From Pelagophyceae sp. CCMP2097 (Eukaryota > Sar > Pelagophyceae), in NCBI GenBank assembly GCA_026770575.1, contig MU657339.1, forward strand, positions 21,516 to 31,943: a stretch of 10,428 nt of DNA. The letters run 5' to 3'. Position 1 is the stretch's first letter; the number at the start of each line of letters is the position of its first letter. The notes under the pieces were generated by a model. It saw only the letters and a list, made by a program, of their open reading frames with translations, had not been told where the DNA came from and ran no database searches. Positions 1 to 7,782 of the stretch are shown piece by piece. The position numbers and the translations under genes were made by a program.

Positions 1-991
1 TCTCCCTTCCTGACGCCCGTCAAGGTGGAGGCGGTGAGCGGCCACGGCCCGCCCTCCGAGGGCCCGCGCGCACCGCGCAATGCTGCTCTGGCGAGCGCGA
101 CGTCCGCGGTGGCCGCGCCCCCAGCGCGCGACCTCATGACGGCGGCGCCCGTCACGCCCTTCGACGAGGGCCAGTTTAGAGAGGCCGGTTTGCGCTGGAC
201 AGGCGACGAGATGGACCAGGACGGGCACTTGCCCGACTACGTGCGTGATGACGCCGCTTCGCCGCACGGCCTCTCTGCTCACGGTGTCGAGCGTGCCTGG
301 GCCGCGGCGCCGCACGGCCGGCTCGACTTTGGCCAGGCGCCTCTGCGGCGCGGGGCACCGTCGTTGGGCTCTTCTTCGTCCCCTCCGCTGTCGCGCGCGC
401 CTTCGCTCTCTTCCACGTCGTCCACCGCTGCGGAGGGCTACATGATGCTGGACGATTTTACTCGTTTGGTCGAGGCGTCAGCGTCCCCTGGTGAATTCAG
501 CCGCGAGGTCATTGCGCAGGTCTTCGAGCAGACCACGCGGGTGCGCCCTAGCGCCCTCTACGGCACCGTCGCCGCCGTCGTCTTCACGAACACGCGCGGT
601 AAAGCGTTCTTCATGGGCGACGTCGACGGCCTCGGCCTCGTGATCGGCACCCCGTCGCACCTCGCTGCCTTTGTGACGAACGCGCCCACGTGCAACCAGA
701 TCATCGCCGACATTGCGCGCTTCGCCATGAAGAACCTGCAGAACTACAAGTGCCCATCGCGTCTGACGGCTTTGCGGTGGCTGGCGCTCGGCCTCGACGT
801 GCACTACCTGGACCTGATCGTGCCCACGCCGCCCGACGTCGTTGCGACGGCTGGCACTGGGCCTCGACGTGCAGTGCCTGGACCTGATCGTCCCCATGTT
901 GTCCGACGGCGTCGTGGCGGACCCGGCGCTCGACGTCGTCGTGCCGCGCTTGGACCTGCCCTGCTGCGGCACGGGTATGCTGCTGAGATAG
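1..991 (+). CDS. 3' part of an unrecognised protein gene, probably spliced
   Basis: Frame 1 is open from base 1 with no in-frame ATG until 136, so the gene or an exon of it starts outside the window. The first ~145 residues are rich in Ser, Pro, Ala and Arg and look disordered. From about base 439 (Gly-Tyr-Met-Met-Leu-Asp-Asp-Phe) to 837 the translation looks like a folded domain of about 130 residues, with helical stretches and hydrophobic runs such as YGTVAAVVF and GLGLVIGT. I recognise no family. A 70-bp tandem duplication (772-837, 842-907) shifts the frame. In the uninterrupted frame the protein would run on, with biased sequence, to 1167. If 799-874 (GTGCAC...GTGCAG) is removed as an intron, the reading continues in the second copy's frame and ends at TAG 989-991 (final residues CCGTGMLLR). 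That model gives more protein-like sequence. Alternatives are a pseudogene or an assembly error. The reality of the gene is fairly likely; the 3' structure is uncertain. Confidence 0.55.
771..910 (+). repeat. 70-bp tandem duplication, two copies, out of phase
   Basis: Bases 772-837 are repeated at 842-907 with about 11 mismatches in 66. Both copies encode the Leu-Gly-Leu-Asp-Val...Leu-Asp-Leu-Ile-Val-Pro stretch, but because 70 is not a multiple of three the second copy reads in another frame. Both copies contain GACGTGCA: copy 1 offers a GT donor (799) and copy 2 an AG acceptor (ending 874). Confidence 0.85.
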
Positions 992-1080
992 CGCATGGAG
1001 CGGGACTCTCGGTGACACACTCTCCCTCAACACGTTCATCATGGCCACATTTTGAGATAGCGCGTGGAGCGGGACTCTCG
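985..1080 (+). repeat. 27-bp direct repeat, 69 bp apart
   Basis: Two near-identical 27-bp copies (985-1011 and 1054-1080; one A/G difference) start GAGATAGCGC and end GCGGGACTCTCG. The first copy carries the TAG at 989-991 that would end the upstream gene. The period of 69 bp is close to the 70-bp duplication just upstream, which suggests repeated slippage or unequal exchange at this gene's 3' end. Confidence 0.75.
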
Positions 1081-1490
1081 TGCTGGACACGTCTTCAAAC
1101 CAGGTCCTGTTGTTTTCACAACATTTTTTCTCTTTTTTTTGTAAGTCTTGCAAACTATCTACTTTAGCTCGGAGGCAAAAGAGGAAAACACGGAGGAAAG
1201 GACCCAGGCCATGCCCTGGGCCGGTACGCGATACATCCTCATCCCGAATGAACTCGAAAAAGCCGCTGACGCCCCGCACCCCAACCGGCAACCCCAACGA
1301 ACCAGACCGAAGTGCCAAAGTGACTGGGCCCCATACCAGCGCGAGGAGACGCCGCGATATATGTGCTGACGCGCTCTCCGAGGCCTTGGCTCCGGGCCTC
1401 TGGGCCTGGAAGCCAACCTTTGACTCGGGTTTGACGGTTATTCCCCTTTGGGCCAGCCCCACCCAGGGTGGATCTTAAGCAAGCAAGCCG

Positions 1491-1568
1491 TTGCCTTTTG
1501 GTTCTTAAAACTTAAGCGAATCGACAGTGCCTGTCGCCTTTGCCTTCTTAAAATATAAGATAATTGGC
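1491..1568 (+). repeat. Dispersed ~75-bp repeat, copy 1
   Basis: This stretch aligns in direct orientation with 2986-3053. It is itself made of two related parts, GCCTTTTGGTTCTTAAAA (from 1493) and GCCTTTGCCTTCTTAAAA (from 1536), each followed by an AT-rich TAAG segment. Judged by eye; boundaries are approximate. Confidence 0.6.
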
Positions 1569-2404
1569 CTTGGGGGCTGTCTTCAGCCGTCCTTGAGCGG
1601 CAAATATGGCAATGCTGTTGCCCGTCTTGTCCAAGTGGTGCACCTTGGGGCCGTCCCGAGCTGTTGCGTCGCTACGAGCGTCGCCTCGAGGTCGCACCCG
1701 ACGGCCATCGTCTCAGCGTGAACGAGCCGCTGACGGTGAAGTTCTTAAGCGCGCAAATTTGCAATCGCTTGCGAGTCCGCGCGGTGCCTGGAGCGCGATC
1801 ATCTGCGCGCCGTCAGCGCCGCGGTGTGCCGGGGAGACGTTCAACCCCGTCGTCGTCGCTGCGACGGTGAGCACCAGGTACCTCCGGGGTCCCAAGAAGG
1901 GTCCCCCAAAAAGGGCCCGAGCAGGGTCCCCAACAAAATGATTCATACCGTACTTACGCTCTCTCGCTCGTGGCCGTCGACTGGGGATTCTAGTTCCGAA
2001 CTATGCATGGTCCAACACCGCCAGGCAAGCGCCGGGGCGTCGGCCGACCCGCGTGCTTACAGGGTTCGCGGGCGGGGTCAGGGAGGTTGCTCGACTGTTG
2101 GGTCAATGCTGGTCATAGGAAGATGCCCGACGGCGCGCGCCGTTCCTCACGGGCGATCCCCGCAGCCGAACAGGCCCATAAACGCCAAGAGGCGCGGCGC
2201 GGGCGCCGTCATCCTAGACGCCATGCCCACCTCACGGTCGTGCCTCGCGGTCGCATGCAGTCGCCTCATCCGCACCAGGGCGATTCCAGAGGATGGCGCG
2301 GCGTGTGCCCTCGCTCCCGACGTCACGGGAGCGCCGCGTGTGCGCGCCAACGCCACCGCCGGCCGCCTATTTGATTTTGGAACTTGGACGCCCTTCTGTT
2401 TCAA

Positions 2405-2438
2405 AGGCCTGGGATGTTCCAAGGCTTGGGATGTTCCA
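2405..2438 (+). repeat. 17-bp tandem repeat, two units
   Basis: The unit AGGCYTGGGATGTTCCA occurs twice back to back (2405-2421 and 2422-2438) with one C/T difference. No other copy is seen in the window and no function is suggested by the context. Confidence 0.85.
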
Positions 2439-2733
2439 CGCCGGCGTGGCGCAGAGATCCGACGATGCACCACGGCGGACGGCGGCGCTTTGTTGGCGCT
2501 GGACACGGCGGGGACGTCGTCGTCTGCGGCCTAGGTGATGGAGGCATGGGCACGTTGAAACTGGTGCTATGCAGGTAGGCGCTTGACAGATTGATGATCT
2601 CGCTCCCGGCCGTGGCGGAGCCCTCCACCAGCTCGGATCGACCTGTGGCAGAGAATACCCGAGGCAAATGCAATGTACGGCGCACACACGGCGCGCCTTG
2701 GACGACGATGAATTAAGCCAAGCGCATGGGCCC

Positions 2734-2753
2734 TTCTTTGTGCTTCTTTGTGC
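2734..2753 (+). repeat. 10-bp tandem repeat, two units
   Basis: TTCTTTGTGC is repeated exactly (2734-2743 and 2744-2753), followed by a partial third unit. It lies 10 bp before a TATA-like sequence at 2763-2772. Confidence 0.8.
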
Positions 2754-2985
2754 TTTCGAGACTTTATATATTGACTGAAGCCTCTGCTGTGCACCCTAGA
2801 AAACAGCCTCCCGTGCAGATACGGGGTGCTCTACCTGCGTCCAGCATTCTGGTTCCGGTCCGAATCCCCAGTTATGTTGTTTTTGCCATTCGCCTCTTAA
2901 GACATTTTCTACTTTTTTTGTTTTCCACCACTCAACCACGCGCGCGGCGGGCGAAACGCTTTTTAAAGACAACGTCGGCCCGCCA

Positions 2986-3053
2986 GCGCCTTTTGCCTTC
3001 TTAAAAAATAAGCGACTGGCGGCAGATACCGCCTTTGCCTTTAGATAAAATCC
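2986..3053 (+). repeat. Dispersed ~75-bp repeat, copy 2
   Basis: Direct counterpart of 1491-1568, with the same two-part layout: GCCTTTTGCCTTCTTAAAA from 2989 and GCCTTTGCCTTTAGATAAAA from 3031. It ends 10 bp before the left arm of the inverted-repeat element at 3063, so it may be part of the sequence into which that element inserted. Confidence 0.6.
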
Positions 3054-3062
3054 ATTATCGTA

Positions 3063-3786
3063 GAGCCTGAATATACGGATTTTTTTGCTCTATAAGAATT
3101 GCGGTCTGCGGCCTTACGGACTTCCAACGGACTTAAATTGCACCGCAAATCTTTTTTCCCTCAGCAACTTTTTTCCCTACAATTTGTATCAAAAGAAGTT
3201 GACAAGAAAAAACAAGGAAACAAGGATTAAAAGCATAAAGGCTTCATCGGTTATGGGCTCCTTAATATTGGTTTTGGGCCCTTGTTGACCGTGGCGGCGG
3301 ACCATGGAGCCTCTTGGCGCTGCCGGCTGCTACGCGCGGTCGTGGGGGGGGGGGCGTCGCGCGTCTGCGCGGACCCGGCGAGCAAGGCGGCGTCGATGCG
3401 ACAGGTGTCGGCGGCGGCGCGCGCCGTCGCTCGCGTCGCCGTCGCTCGCGTTGCCGCCGTTCGCGTTGCCGCCGTCCGCGTTGCCGCCGTCTGCGCCGAG
3501 GCGCGCGTCGTCCGCGCCGAGGCGCGCGCCGCCGCTCGAGTCGCCGCTCATGTCGTCGCCGACCGCCGCGTTGCCGCCGGCCAAGTGGCGCGCTTCGGCT
3601 TCAGATTCGCGCGCGGCTTGATAGACCGCAAATACCGCAGTCGGAGGGCCATCCCGTAACGCCTTCGACACGATTATACGAATACCGCAAATGGAGTATT
3701 GTGGTATGTCCGTTGGGAGACCGTAAGGCCGCAGACCGCAATCCTTATACAATTGTAGAGCAAACAAAATCCGCATATTCAGGCTC
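3063..3786. mobile_element. Inverted-repeat element A (MITE/foldback type) with GC-rich core
   Basis: The left end 3063-3131 and right end 3709-3786 are long imperfect inverted repeats of 69 and 78 nt. Outer ends are GAGCCTGAATAT and its complement; shared inner blocks include GCGGTCTGCGGCCTTACGG (complement at 3721-3739). The right arm has about 9 extra bases around ACAATTGT. ACCGCAAA/TACCGCA motifs recur beside the arms (3141, 3627, 3683, 3733). No transposase is visible. The centre (about 3290-3625) is very GC-rich and simple in sequence, unlike the AT-rich arms, which suggests captured or expanded host DNA. I found no clear target-site duplication. The structure is seen directly; the mobile origin is inferred. 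Confidence 0.75.
3410..3540. repeat. GC-rich low-complexity core with ~15-bp periodicity
   Basis: TTGCCGCCGTYCGCG-like units recur about every 15 bp from 3450, flanked by shorter GTCGCTCGCG and CGCCGAGGCGCGCG repeats. Every frame gives a simple repeat (Leu-Pro-Pro-Ser/Phe-Ala on plus, Gly-Gly-Asn-Ala on minus). I do not call a gene: open frames occur on both strands simply because stop codons are rare at this composition. Confidence 0.65.
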
Positions 3787-3814
3787 TTACTCTCACATTG
3801 ACCCTGTAGACGCG

Positions 3815-4255
3815 TAGACAGGTTCACTTTATTTAACCAGTTCAGAACTCGTACGCAAATAGGAGTTTAGCGGTAGTTCAGAAGAGTTCATAAATCGTAT
3901 TTGCACTTTGAGTTCAGCCCCGGAGGCGGCGGCATTGTATCATCTTTATTTTGGCGATTGCAGCCACGTCCCATCGAAATCTAGGTGAGCCGGTTCGAGC
4001 CCCACCGGCGGCATTTCGAACCTGATCTGGATTTGAACAAAGCCTCACTAATTTATTTTTTTTATTTTTGAACAATCGAGACAGCCACATTTGCGGGTTT
4101 CTCATTTCAGAACAGTTCTGAACTAGTTCTGAACTGGTTAAACTGAACTCTGAGTTCATATTTCGGCCTTTTACCCAGTTCAGAACTGTTCTGAACTGTG
4201 TATTTGCCATTTTCTGAACGAGTCCTGAACTAGTTAAATAATTTGAACCTGTCTA
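3815..4255. mobile_element. Inverted-repeat element B, 441 bp, MITE type
   Basis: The ends 3815-3852 and 4218-4255 are 38-nt inverted repeats with only a few mismatches (outer TAGACAGGTTCA, inner AGTTCAGRACTCGT). The next ~60 bases inside also pair loosely through repeated AGTTCAGAAC / GTTCTGAAC motifs; the best example is a palindrome at 4176-4198. The outermost TA on each side could be a duplicated TA target, as in Tc1/mariner-type elements, but it also belongs to the palindrome, so this is not decisive. The element has no coding capacity. A pol III B-box-like GGTTCGAGCCC lies inside (3992-4002). Confidence 0.75.
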
Positions 4256-4366
4256 TTATCTTACTCTCATCATGGTTGAGGCCCTTCGGGTCGATTCCAG
4301 TCGCTCTTGCGCAGGACCTCTTGATCTGCGCGTGACTCTCTGAGAGTTCCTGTCGTCTCCCCGGGG

Positions 4367-4373
4367 TATAAAT
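4367..4373 (+). promoter_or_regulatory. Candidate TATA box upstream of the RBM42 gene
   Basis: TATAAAT follows a CCCCGGGG palindrome (4359-4366). It is the best TATA-like site upstream of the 4599 start, about 230 bp away, which would leave a long leader. Position only; no transcript evidence. Confidence 0.3.
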
Positions 4374-4598
4374 TAAAACCCTCACCCTCACTCTCACATT
4401 CACCCTGCATCCCTTCGCCCGAAGTCGGGTCCTCAAAAACATTTTGCGGTTTGAGACGTTTCTTCGGCACGTGCTGGTCTCCGAGACGCCGGCTTGTACG
4501 ACTGGAGTGGGAGCCAAGAGCGCACGCCCTAAAAAAATAGTTATCTCTATCTCTTTGGCGATTTCTGTCGTGCAAATATCTGCGGAGGCGTCGCGCGC

Positions 4599-5716
4599 AT
4601 GGAGGCGCGGTCGTTCGAGGACCGGGGCGACCCGGCGAAGCGCGCGCGCTGGGCGCCGGCGGGCCTCGACGCCGACGAGGCGTCGCTTTTCGTGAAGCAG
4701 CAGTCTGCTTACGACTTCACCGCGGCCAAGGCCGACATGGTAAGGGCTCGGGAAATTCGAGGGGAGGGGAGGAGGGGCTTCGAGTGGGACGTCTGTGACT
4801 GTTTATGTCCACCAAGGACGCCCCCCGCGTCCCAGGGGGGCGGCGCGGCGTTCAGAGCGCTCCTTTGCCGAAAGGCCTTTGCCCGTTCTTCGACGCTTCA
4901 AAATGTCAGGCGCGGCACCAGATTGCGCAGCTGGGCCAGCCGCCGCTGCCGCCGGGCCCGCCGCCGCCGCTAGTGAAGGCCAAGGTCGCCAAGATTGTCA
5001 TCCGGCACGCGGGCGGTGCGTTTTCGCCGTGGCCGGTCCTGGGTTGATGACATCCCACTTCTAGGCAAGACGTGGAAGGACGAGACGCTGGAGCAGTGGC
5101 CCGAGGGCGATTTCCGTCTCTTTGTAGAGGCCTCGCGGCGTCTTTTTTCTTCTTCTTCGAGAGCGTCTTCGATCGATTTCTTCGACGTTGAACAAGACAG
5201 CACGGGAAAGGCACCCCCCCCGCATTTCGTCAGGTGGGCAACATTGGCAACGAGGTGACGGATGAGCTGTTGTCGCACTCGTTTGGGCGATACCCGTCGC
5301 TCTCGCGGGCCAAGGTCATTCGAAACAAGCATACAAACAAGTCAAAGGGCTTTGCCTTCATCTCCTTCATGGACCCCTTCGACTGCAAACGCCGGCGCCC
5401 CGCGAGTGTCGAAACGAGGCGGTCGCAAAAATCACATGCGGTCGTCCGACCGGATTCCGACGCCTCGGCAACAGGCGCCAAGGCCCTGAGAGAGATGAAC
5501 GGCAAGTATATCGGCAACCGGCCCTGCAAGCTGACGAGGTAAGCGCGCCTTGTCCTCCCGCCCCGCTCACTTGCGACTGGCTGCAAACTTTCTATCGTAC
5601 CTCTTTGGACCTCTTCAAAACATAGGTCGACATGGAACGAGCGCACCATGTCCGAGGTGCGCAAGGTGGACAAGAAGAAGAAAAAGGCGCAGCAGGCCTG
5701 GGGCATCACGACGTGA
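4599..5716 (+). CDS. RBM42: RBM42-type RRM protein, six exons
   Basis: Predicted 203-residue RNA-binding protein. Exons: 4599-4739, 4910-5015, 5065-5123, 5234-5384, 5475-5538, 5626-5716 (TGA 5714-5716). Four introns are GT-AG; the fourth (5385-5474) is best read as GC-AG. The C-terminal RRM spans about residues 99-174: RNP2 is LFVGNI (101-106), RNP1 is KGFAFISF (140-147). The signature GNIGNEVTDELL, the AGGKTW...EQWPEGDFRLF lead-in and ALREMNGKYIGNRP match the RBM42 family closely, and a Lys-rich tail (KKKKK) follows. The N-terminus is short, with a Pro-rich run near residues 58-67, so the protein is much smaller than the vertebrate homologue (about 480 residues). RBM42 proteins act in nuclear RNA processing with spliceosome-associated complexes. 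The ATG in GCGCATGG is the first that fits exon 1. Family assignment is secure; the first exon rests on splice logic only. Confidence 0.92.
5385..5474 (+). other. Probable GC-AG intron inside the RRM
   Basis: The 90-nt stretch starts GCAAAC and ends GGCAACAG. It has no stop in frame, so it could be translated, but that would add 30 Arg/Ser-rich residues between RRM strand 3 and helix 2. Removing it joins FDC directly to AKALREMNG, the expected RRM sequence. GCAAAC resembles the GC-donor consensus GCAAGT. A short TGC/GC repeat at the two junctions makes the exact edges ambiguous by two bases without changing the protein. Confidence 0.75.
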
Positions 5717-6199
5717 AGCGCGGCGGGGCGACGGAGCCGCGGCGCAGCCCGCCACAGTGTATATATACATTTACTCGAATCACTCCCCAGAGATTGAGGT
5801 AAACTGTTTGGAGTCGACGCGCCTCGCCGCGACCTTTCATCTTAAGCTCCGCGGACGGGGTCCGCGCTGAGAGAATCACGCCCAAAGTTCAACGGAATCT
5901 CGTTATTTCGGCGCCACAACCCAACCGTGCGCTTGATTTGAAGTGCTCTGTGACGCTGAGCGACACTCTGCGGCACTCTGCGATGCTCTGCAACACTCTG
6001 CGTCACTCTGCGACGCCCGCGGCTCTCCGCGACGCTTGCGGCGCCCTGCGGCAGTCGGCGACTGTTGCCTGCTGTAGTGGCGCGTTCAGGCGCGTGCTAA
6101 GTAGGTGAAAGTGGTGTCCCTTGCCAGTGCATTCCTTGTAATCATTTTTTAGCGATCCTAGAGATCGAGGACGCGTGCAGTTCAATCAAGGTCAGCCCA
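5717..6199. other. Spacer between the RBM42 gene and the lumen-protein gene
   Basis: No gene seen. It holds a 12-bp palindrome TGTATATATACA (5758-5769), which could be a TATA element for the downstream gene or part of the upstream 3' end, and the 10-bp-period minisatellite at 5941-6020. The remainder to 6199 presumably contains the downstream promoter and leader. Confidence 0.4.
5941..6020 (+). repeat. 10-bp-period minisatellite
   Basis: About eight units of consensus CGNCACTCTG follow one another with an exact 10-bp step (for example CGACACTCTG 5961, CGGCACTCTG 5971, CAACACTCTG 5991, CGTCACTCTG 6001). Units decay into GC-rich CTCCGCGACG-like copies up to about 6060. The array ends roughly 180 bp before the next gene's start codon. 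Confidence 0.85.
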
Positions 6200-7228
6200 A
6201 TGCTCCGGCTGCTCCTCGGCGCGGCGCTGCTCGGCGGGGGCGCGGCACTCGCGCCGGGACCCACCAGACGCGGCCTCTTCCGCAACGCGGCGTGGGCCGC
6301 GGCGGTGGGTGTTGTCCCAGCGGTCGCGGTCGCGCCGGGCGTCGCCTCGGCCGCCGCCGCCGCCGCGCCGACCGCCGCCGCGCCGGCCAAACCCGTGGCC
6401 AAGGCGGCGCCGGTCAAGGTGGCACCGGTGGCGTCCAAGGACGTGCAGGTGAGCCTCCGTGTCGCGAGCACGGGGTCACCGAGCGCCCTGCTCGAAAGGG
6501 CCGTACAAAGGCCACGCATGGCCCGGTCGAAAGAGTGCCCAAGAGTGCCCCTTTTTGCCGCCGTCGAGAGTTTGGCCAAGTCTTCCGAGACGCGAGTGCC
6601 TTTCTAGGCGCGCGACGCGGTCAAGGCGCGGCTCACGTACTTAAAGGCCGAGTCCAAGTCGGCTTCGGAATCGCTGGCCAAGGCCAAAGCGGACGCCGCG
6701 CGCGATTCCGCGAGCGTGAAGACGCTCCAGAGCAAGGACTCGGACCTTTCCCAGAAGATCGCAAAGGCCAACGCCGACCTCGCCTCAGCCGAGCAGAAGA
6801 TAGTGGCCGAAGCCAAGGCGGCGGCGGCCAAGGCGGCCAAGGTGGCTACCGAGAAGAAGGCGGCCGCTGCAAAGACCGCCTCGGAGGCGGCGGCCAAAGC
6901 CGCTGAGCTGAAGGTCAAGACGGCAAAGGCGACTGAGGCGGCCAAGGTCGCAAAGACCAAGGCGGCGGACGTGGCAAAGGCCGCAAAGGCAAAGGCCGCC
7001 GAGGCGGCTAAAAAGGCCGCTGCCAAGGCCACCGACGATGCAGCCAAGGCCAAGGATAAGGCTAAAAAGGCCAAGGCCAAGGCTGATGCCGAGGCGAAGA
7101 AGGCGGCCGAGGAGACGAAAAAGTTTGCGGCGCAGGCGAAAAAGTCGGCCGAAGAGGCGAAGCGGGCGTCGCAGGCGAAGATCGACGCCGACGCAAAAGC
7201 CGCGCGCGACGCAAAGCTCGCAAAGTAA
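6200..7228 (+). CDS. Ala/Lys-rich coiled-coil protein, probably thylakoid-lumenal, two exons
   Basis: Exons 6200-6448 and 6608-7228; intron 6449-6607 (GTGAGC...TTTCTAG, 159 nt) is phase 0. The product has 289 residues. Residues 1-18 form a secretory signal peptide ending ALA. The twin-Arg motif TRRGLF (22-27), a hydrophobic run (about 30-48) and an ASA site (49-51) resemble a Tat thylakoid-transfer signal; together these suggest import into a complex plastid and on to the lumen. The mature part starts with an Ala/Pro linker (about 52-78). From 84 to 289 it is a long helical, heptad-like region dominated by Ala, Lys, Glu and Asp, more varied up to about residue 140 and almost pure AK(A/K)A repeats after that. 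I recognise no enzyme family. The Lys/Ala tail resembles histone H1-like proteins, but the signal peptide argues against a nuclear role. Antisense open frames here are composition shadows. Gene model likely; location inferred. Confidence 0.82.
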
Positions 7229-7510
7229 AAAAAGGTGTTACGGTGGACCCCGGGGACGCCCAAGCTGGTGCAGTGCCCGCTCGCCGGGGATGTACCCTTT
7301 CGCCAGGGATTTACTCGTCCCTTTCGGGAGGATCCCGGACACCAAAATTGAAATGAGCGACGAAAGCACTTTTACCGGGCGCAACTTTGGCGCGCGCCTT
7401 GTTGGGCGCATACGGACTCATGCGATCAAGGTTGGGCATCATCCAACAGGCGGAACACAAGCTAGGAAAGGCGGAATTTAAGTCCCAATCTATCCAAAAA
7501 CAGGCCAAAA

Positions 7511-7778
7511 CAACATGTGGCTGGGGCAAGTAGAAATGCACTATTACTACTAGCAAATCAAATCCGAGTTAGCTGGCCTACGATGTAGATCTTGGCGAGC
7601 CTGATCGAATCGCCCAAACGCCGCTGTAAAAATCGTCGTACTCGTCGCGGGAGGACCCGGGGCAAGTAGGAATTGAACAAAAAAGGGTACGTTTCCCCGT
7701 TTTCCCCAAAACGAGTTTTTGGCTGTGTGTCCCTCGCCAATAAGGTTGCATTTCAACTTGCCCCAGCCACACATGTTG
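7511..7778. repeat. Nested inverted repeat inside element C
   Basis: 7511-7540 is the near-perfect complement of 7747-7778 (one substitution and a two-base gap), sharing GGCTGGGGCAAGT. The loop is 206 bp. A third, direct relative of the core, GGGGCAAGTAGGAAT, lies in the loop at 7659-7673. Confidence 0.8.
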
Positions 7779-7782
7779 TGAG

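Larger units (their letters stand above)
1081..2985. other. Long stretch with no supported gene
   Basis: Open frames occur on both strands, but none gives a recognisable domain, consistent codon use or a convincing intron structure; long frames are expected by chance at this GC. Small structures seen: four GGGTCCC/GGGCCC-type palindromic motifs at 1887-1934; a TATA-like TTTATATATT at 2763-2772 with no convincing gene behind it; and the short repeats listed separately. A frame at 1655-1774 (around RRYERRLEVAPDGHRLSV) reads more like protein than its surroundings and could be a relic exon, but it has no identified partner exons. Confidence 0.5.

Noticed and set aside
701..1462. 253-residue minus-strand frame with a repeated RVPLHALSQ
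   Set aside because: The peptide repeat comes from the 27-bp DNA repeat; there is no protein family match and it overlaps the better plus-strand gene.
1824..2534. 236-residue plus-strand frame
   Set aside because: Arg/Pro/Ala-biased sequence with no domain, and competing open frames on the other strand; composition effect.
3330..3827. 165-residue minus-strand frame with Gly/Asn repeats covering part of element A
   Set aside because: It is explained by the GC-rich simple core plus an inverted-repeat arm; plus-strand frames are equally open there.
3985..4013. tRNA gene inside element B
   Set aside because: Only a B-box and 3'-end-like stretch is present; the T-stem does not pair fully and no 5' acceptor or D-arm was found upstream.
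5234..5542. Reading the RBM42 exon straight through as one 102-residue frame
   Set aside because: It puts 30 foreign residues into the RRM and runs past the GTAAGC donor at 5539.
5941..6020. CRISPR array
   Set aside because: The units are 10 bp, contiguous and without spacers, in a eukaryotic intron-containing context.
4599..7228. Operon of the RBM42 and lumen-protein genes
   Set aside because: Eukaryotic genes with their own introns, separated by about 480 bp; no functional link.
6604..7263. 219-residue antisense open frame rich in Ala, Phe and Ser
   Set aside because: It is the mirror of the Ala/Lys codon repeats in the plus-strand exon; GCC/AAG runs are stop-free in reverse. It has no own domain.
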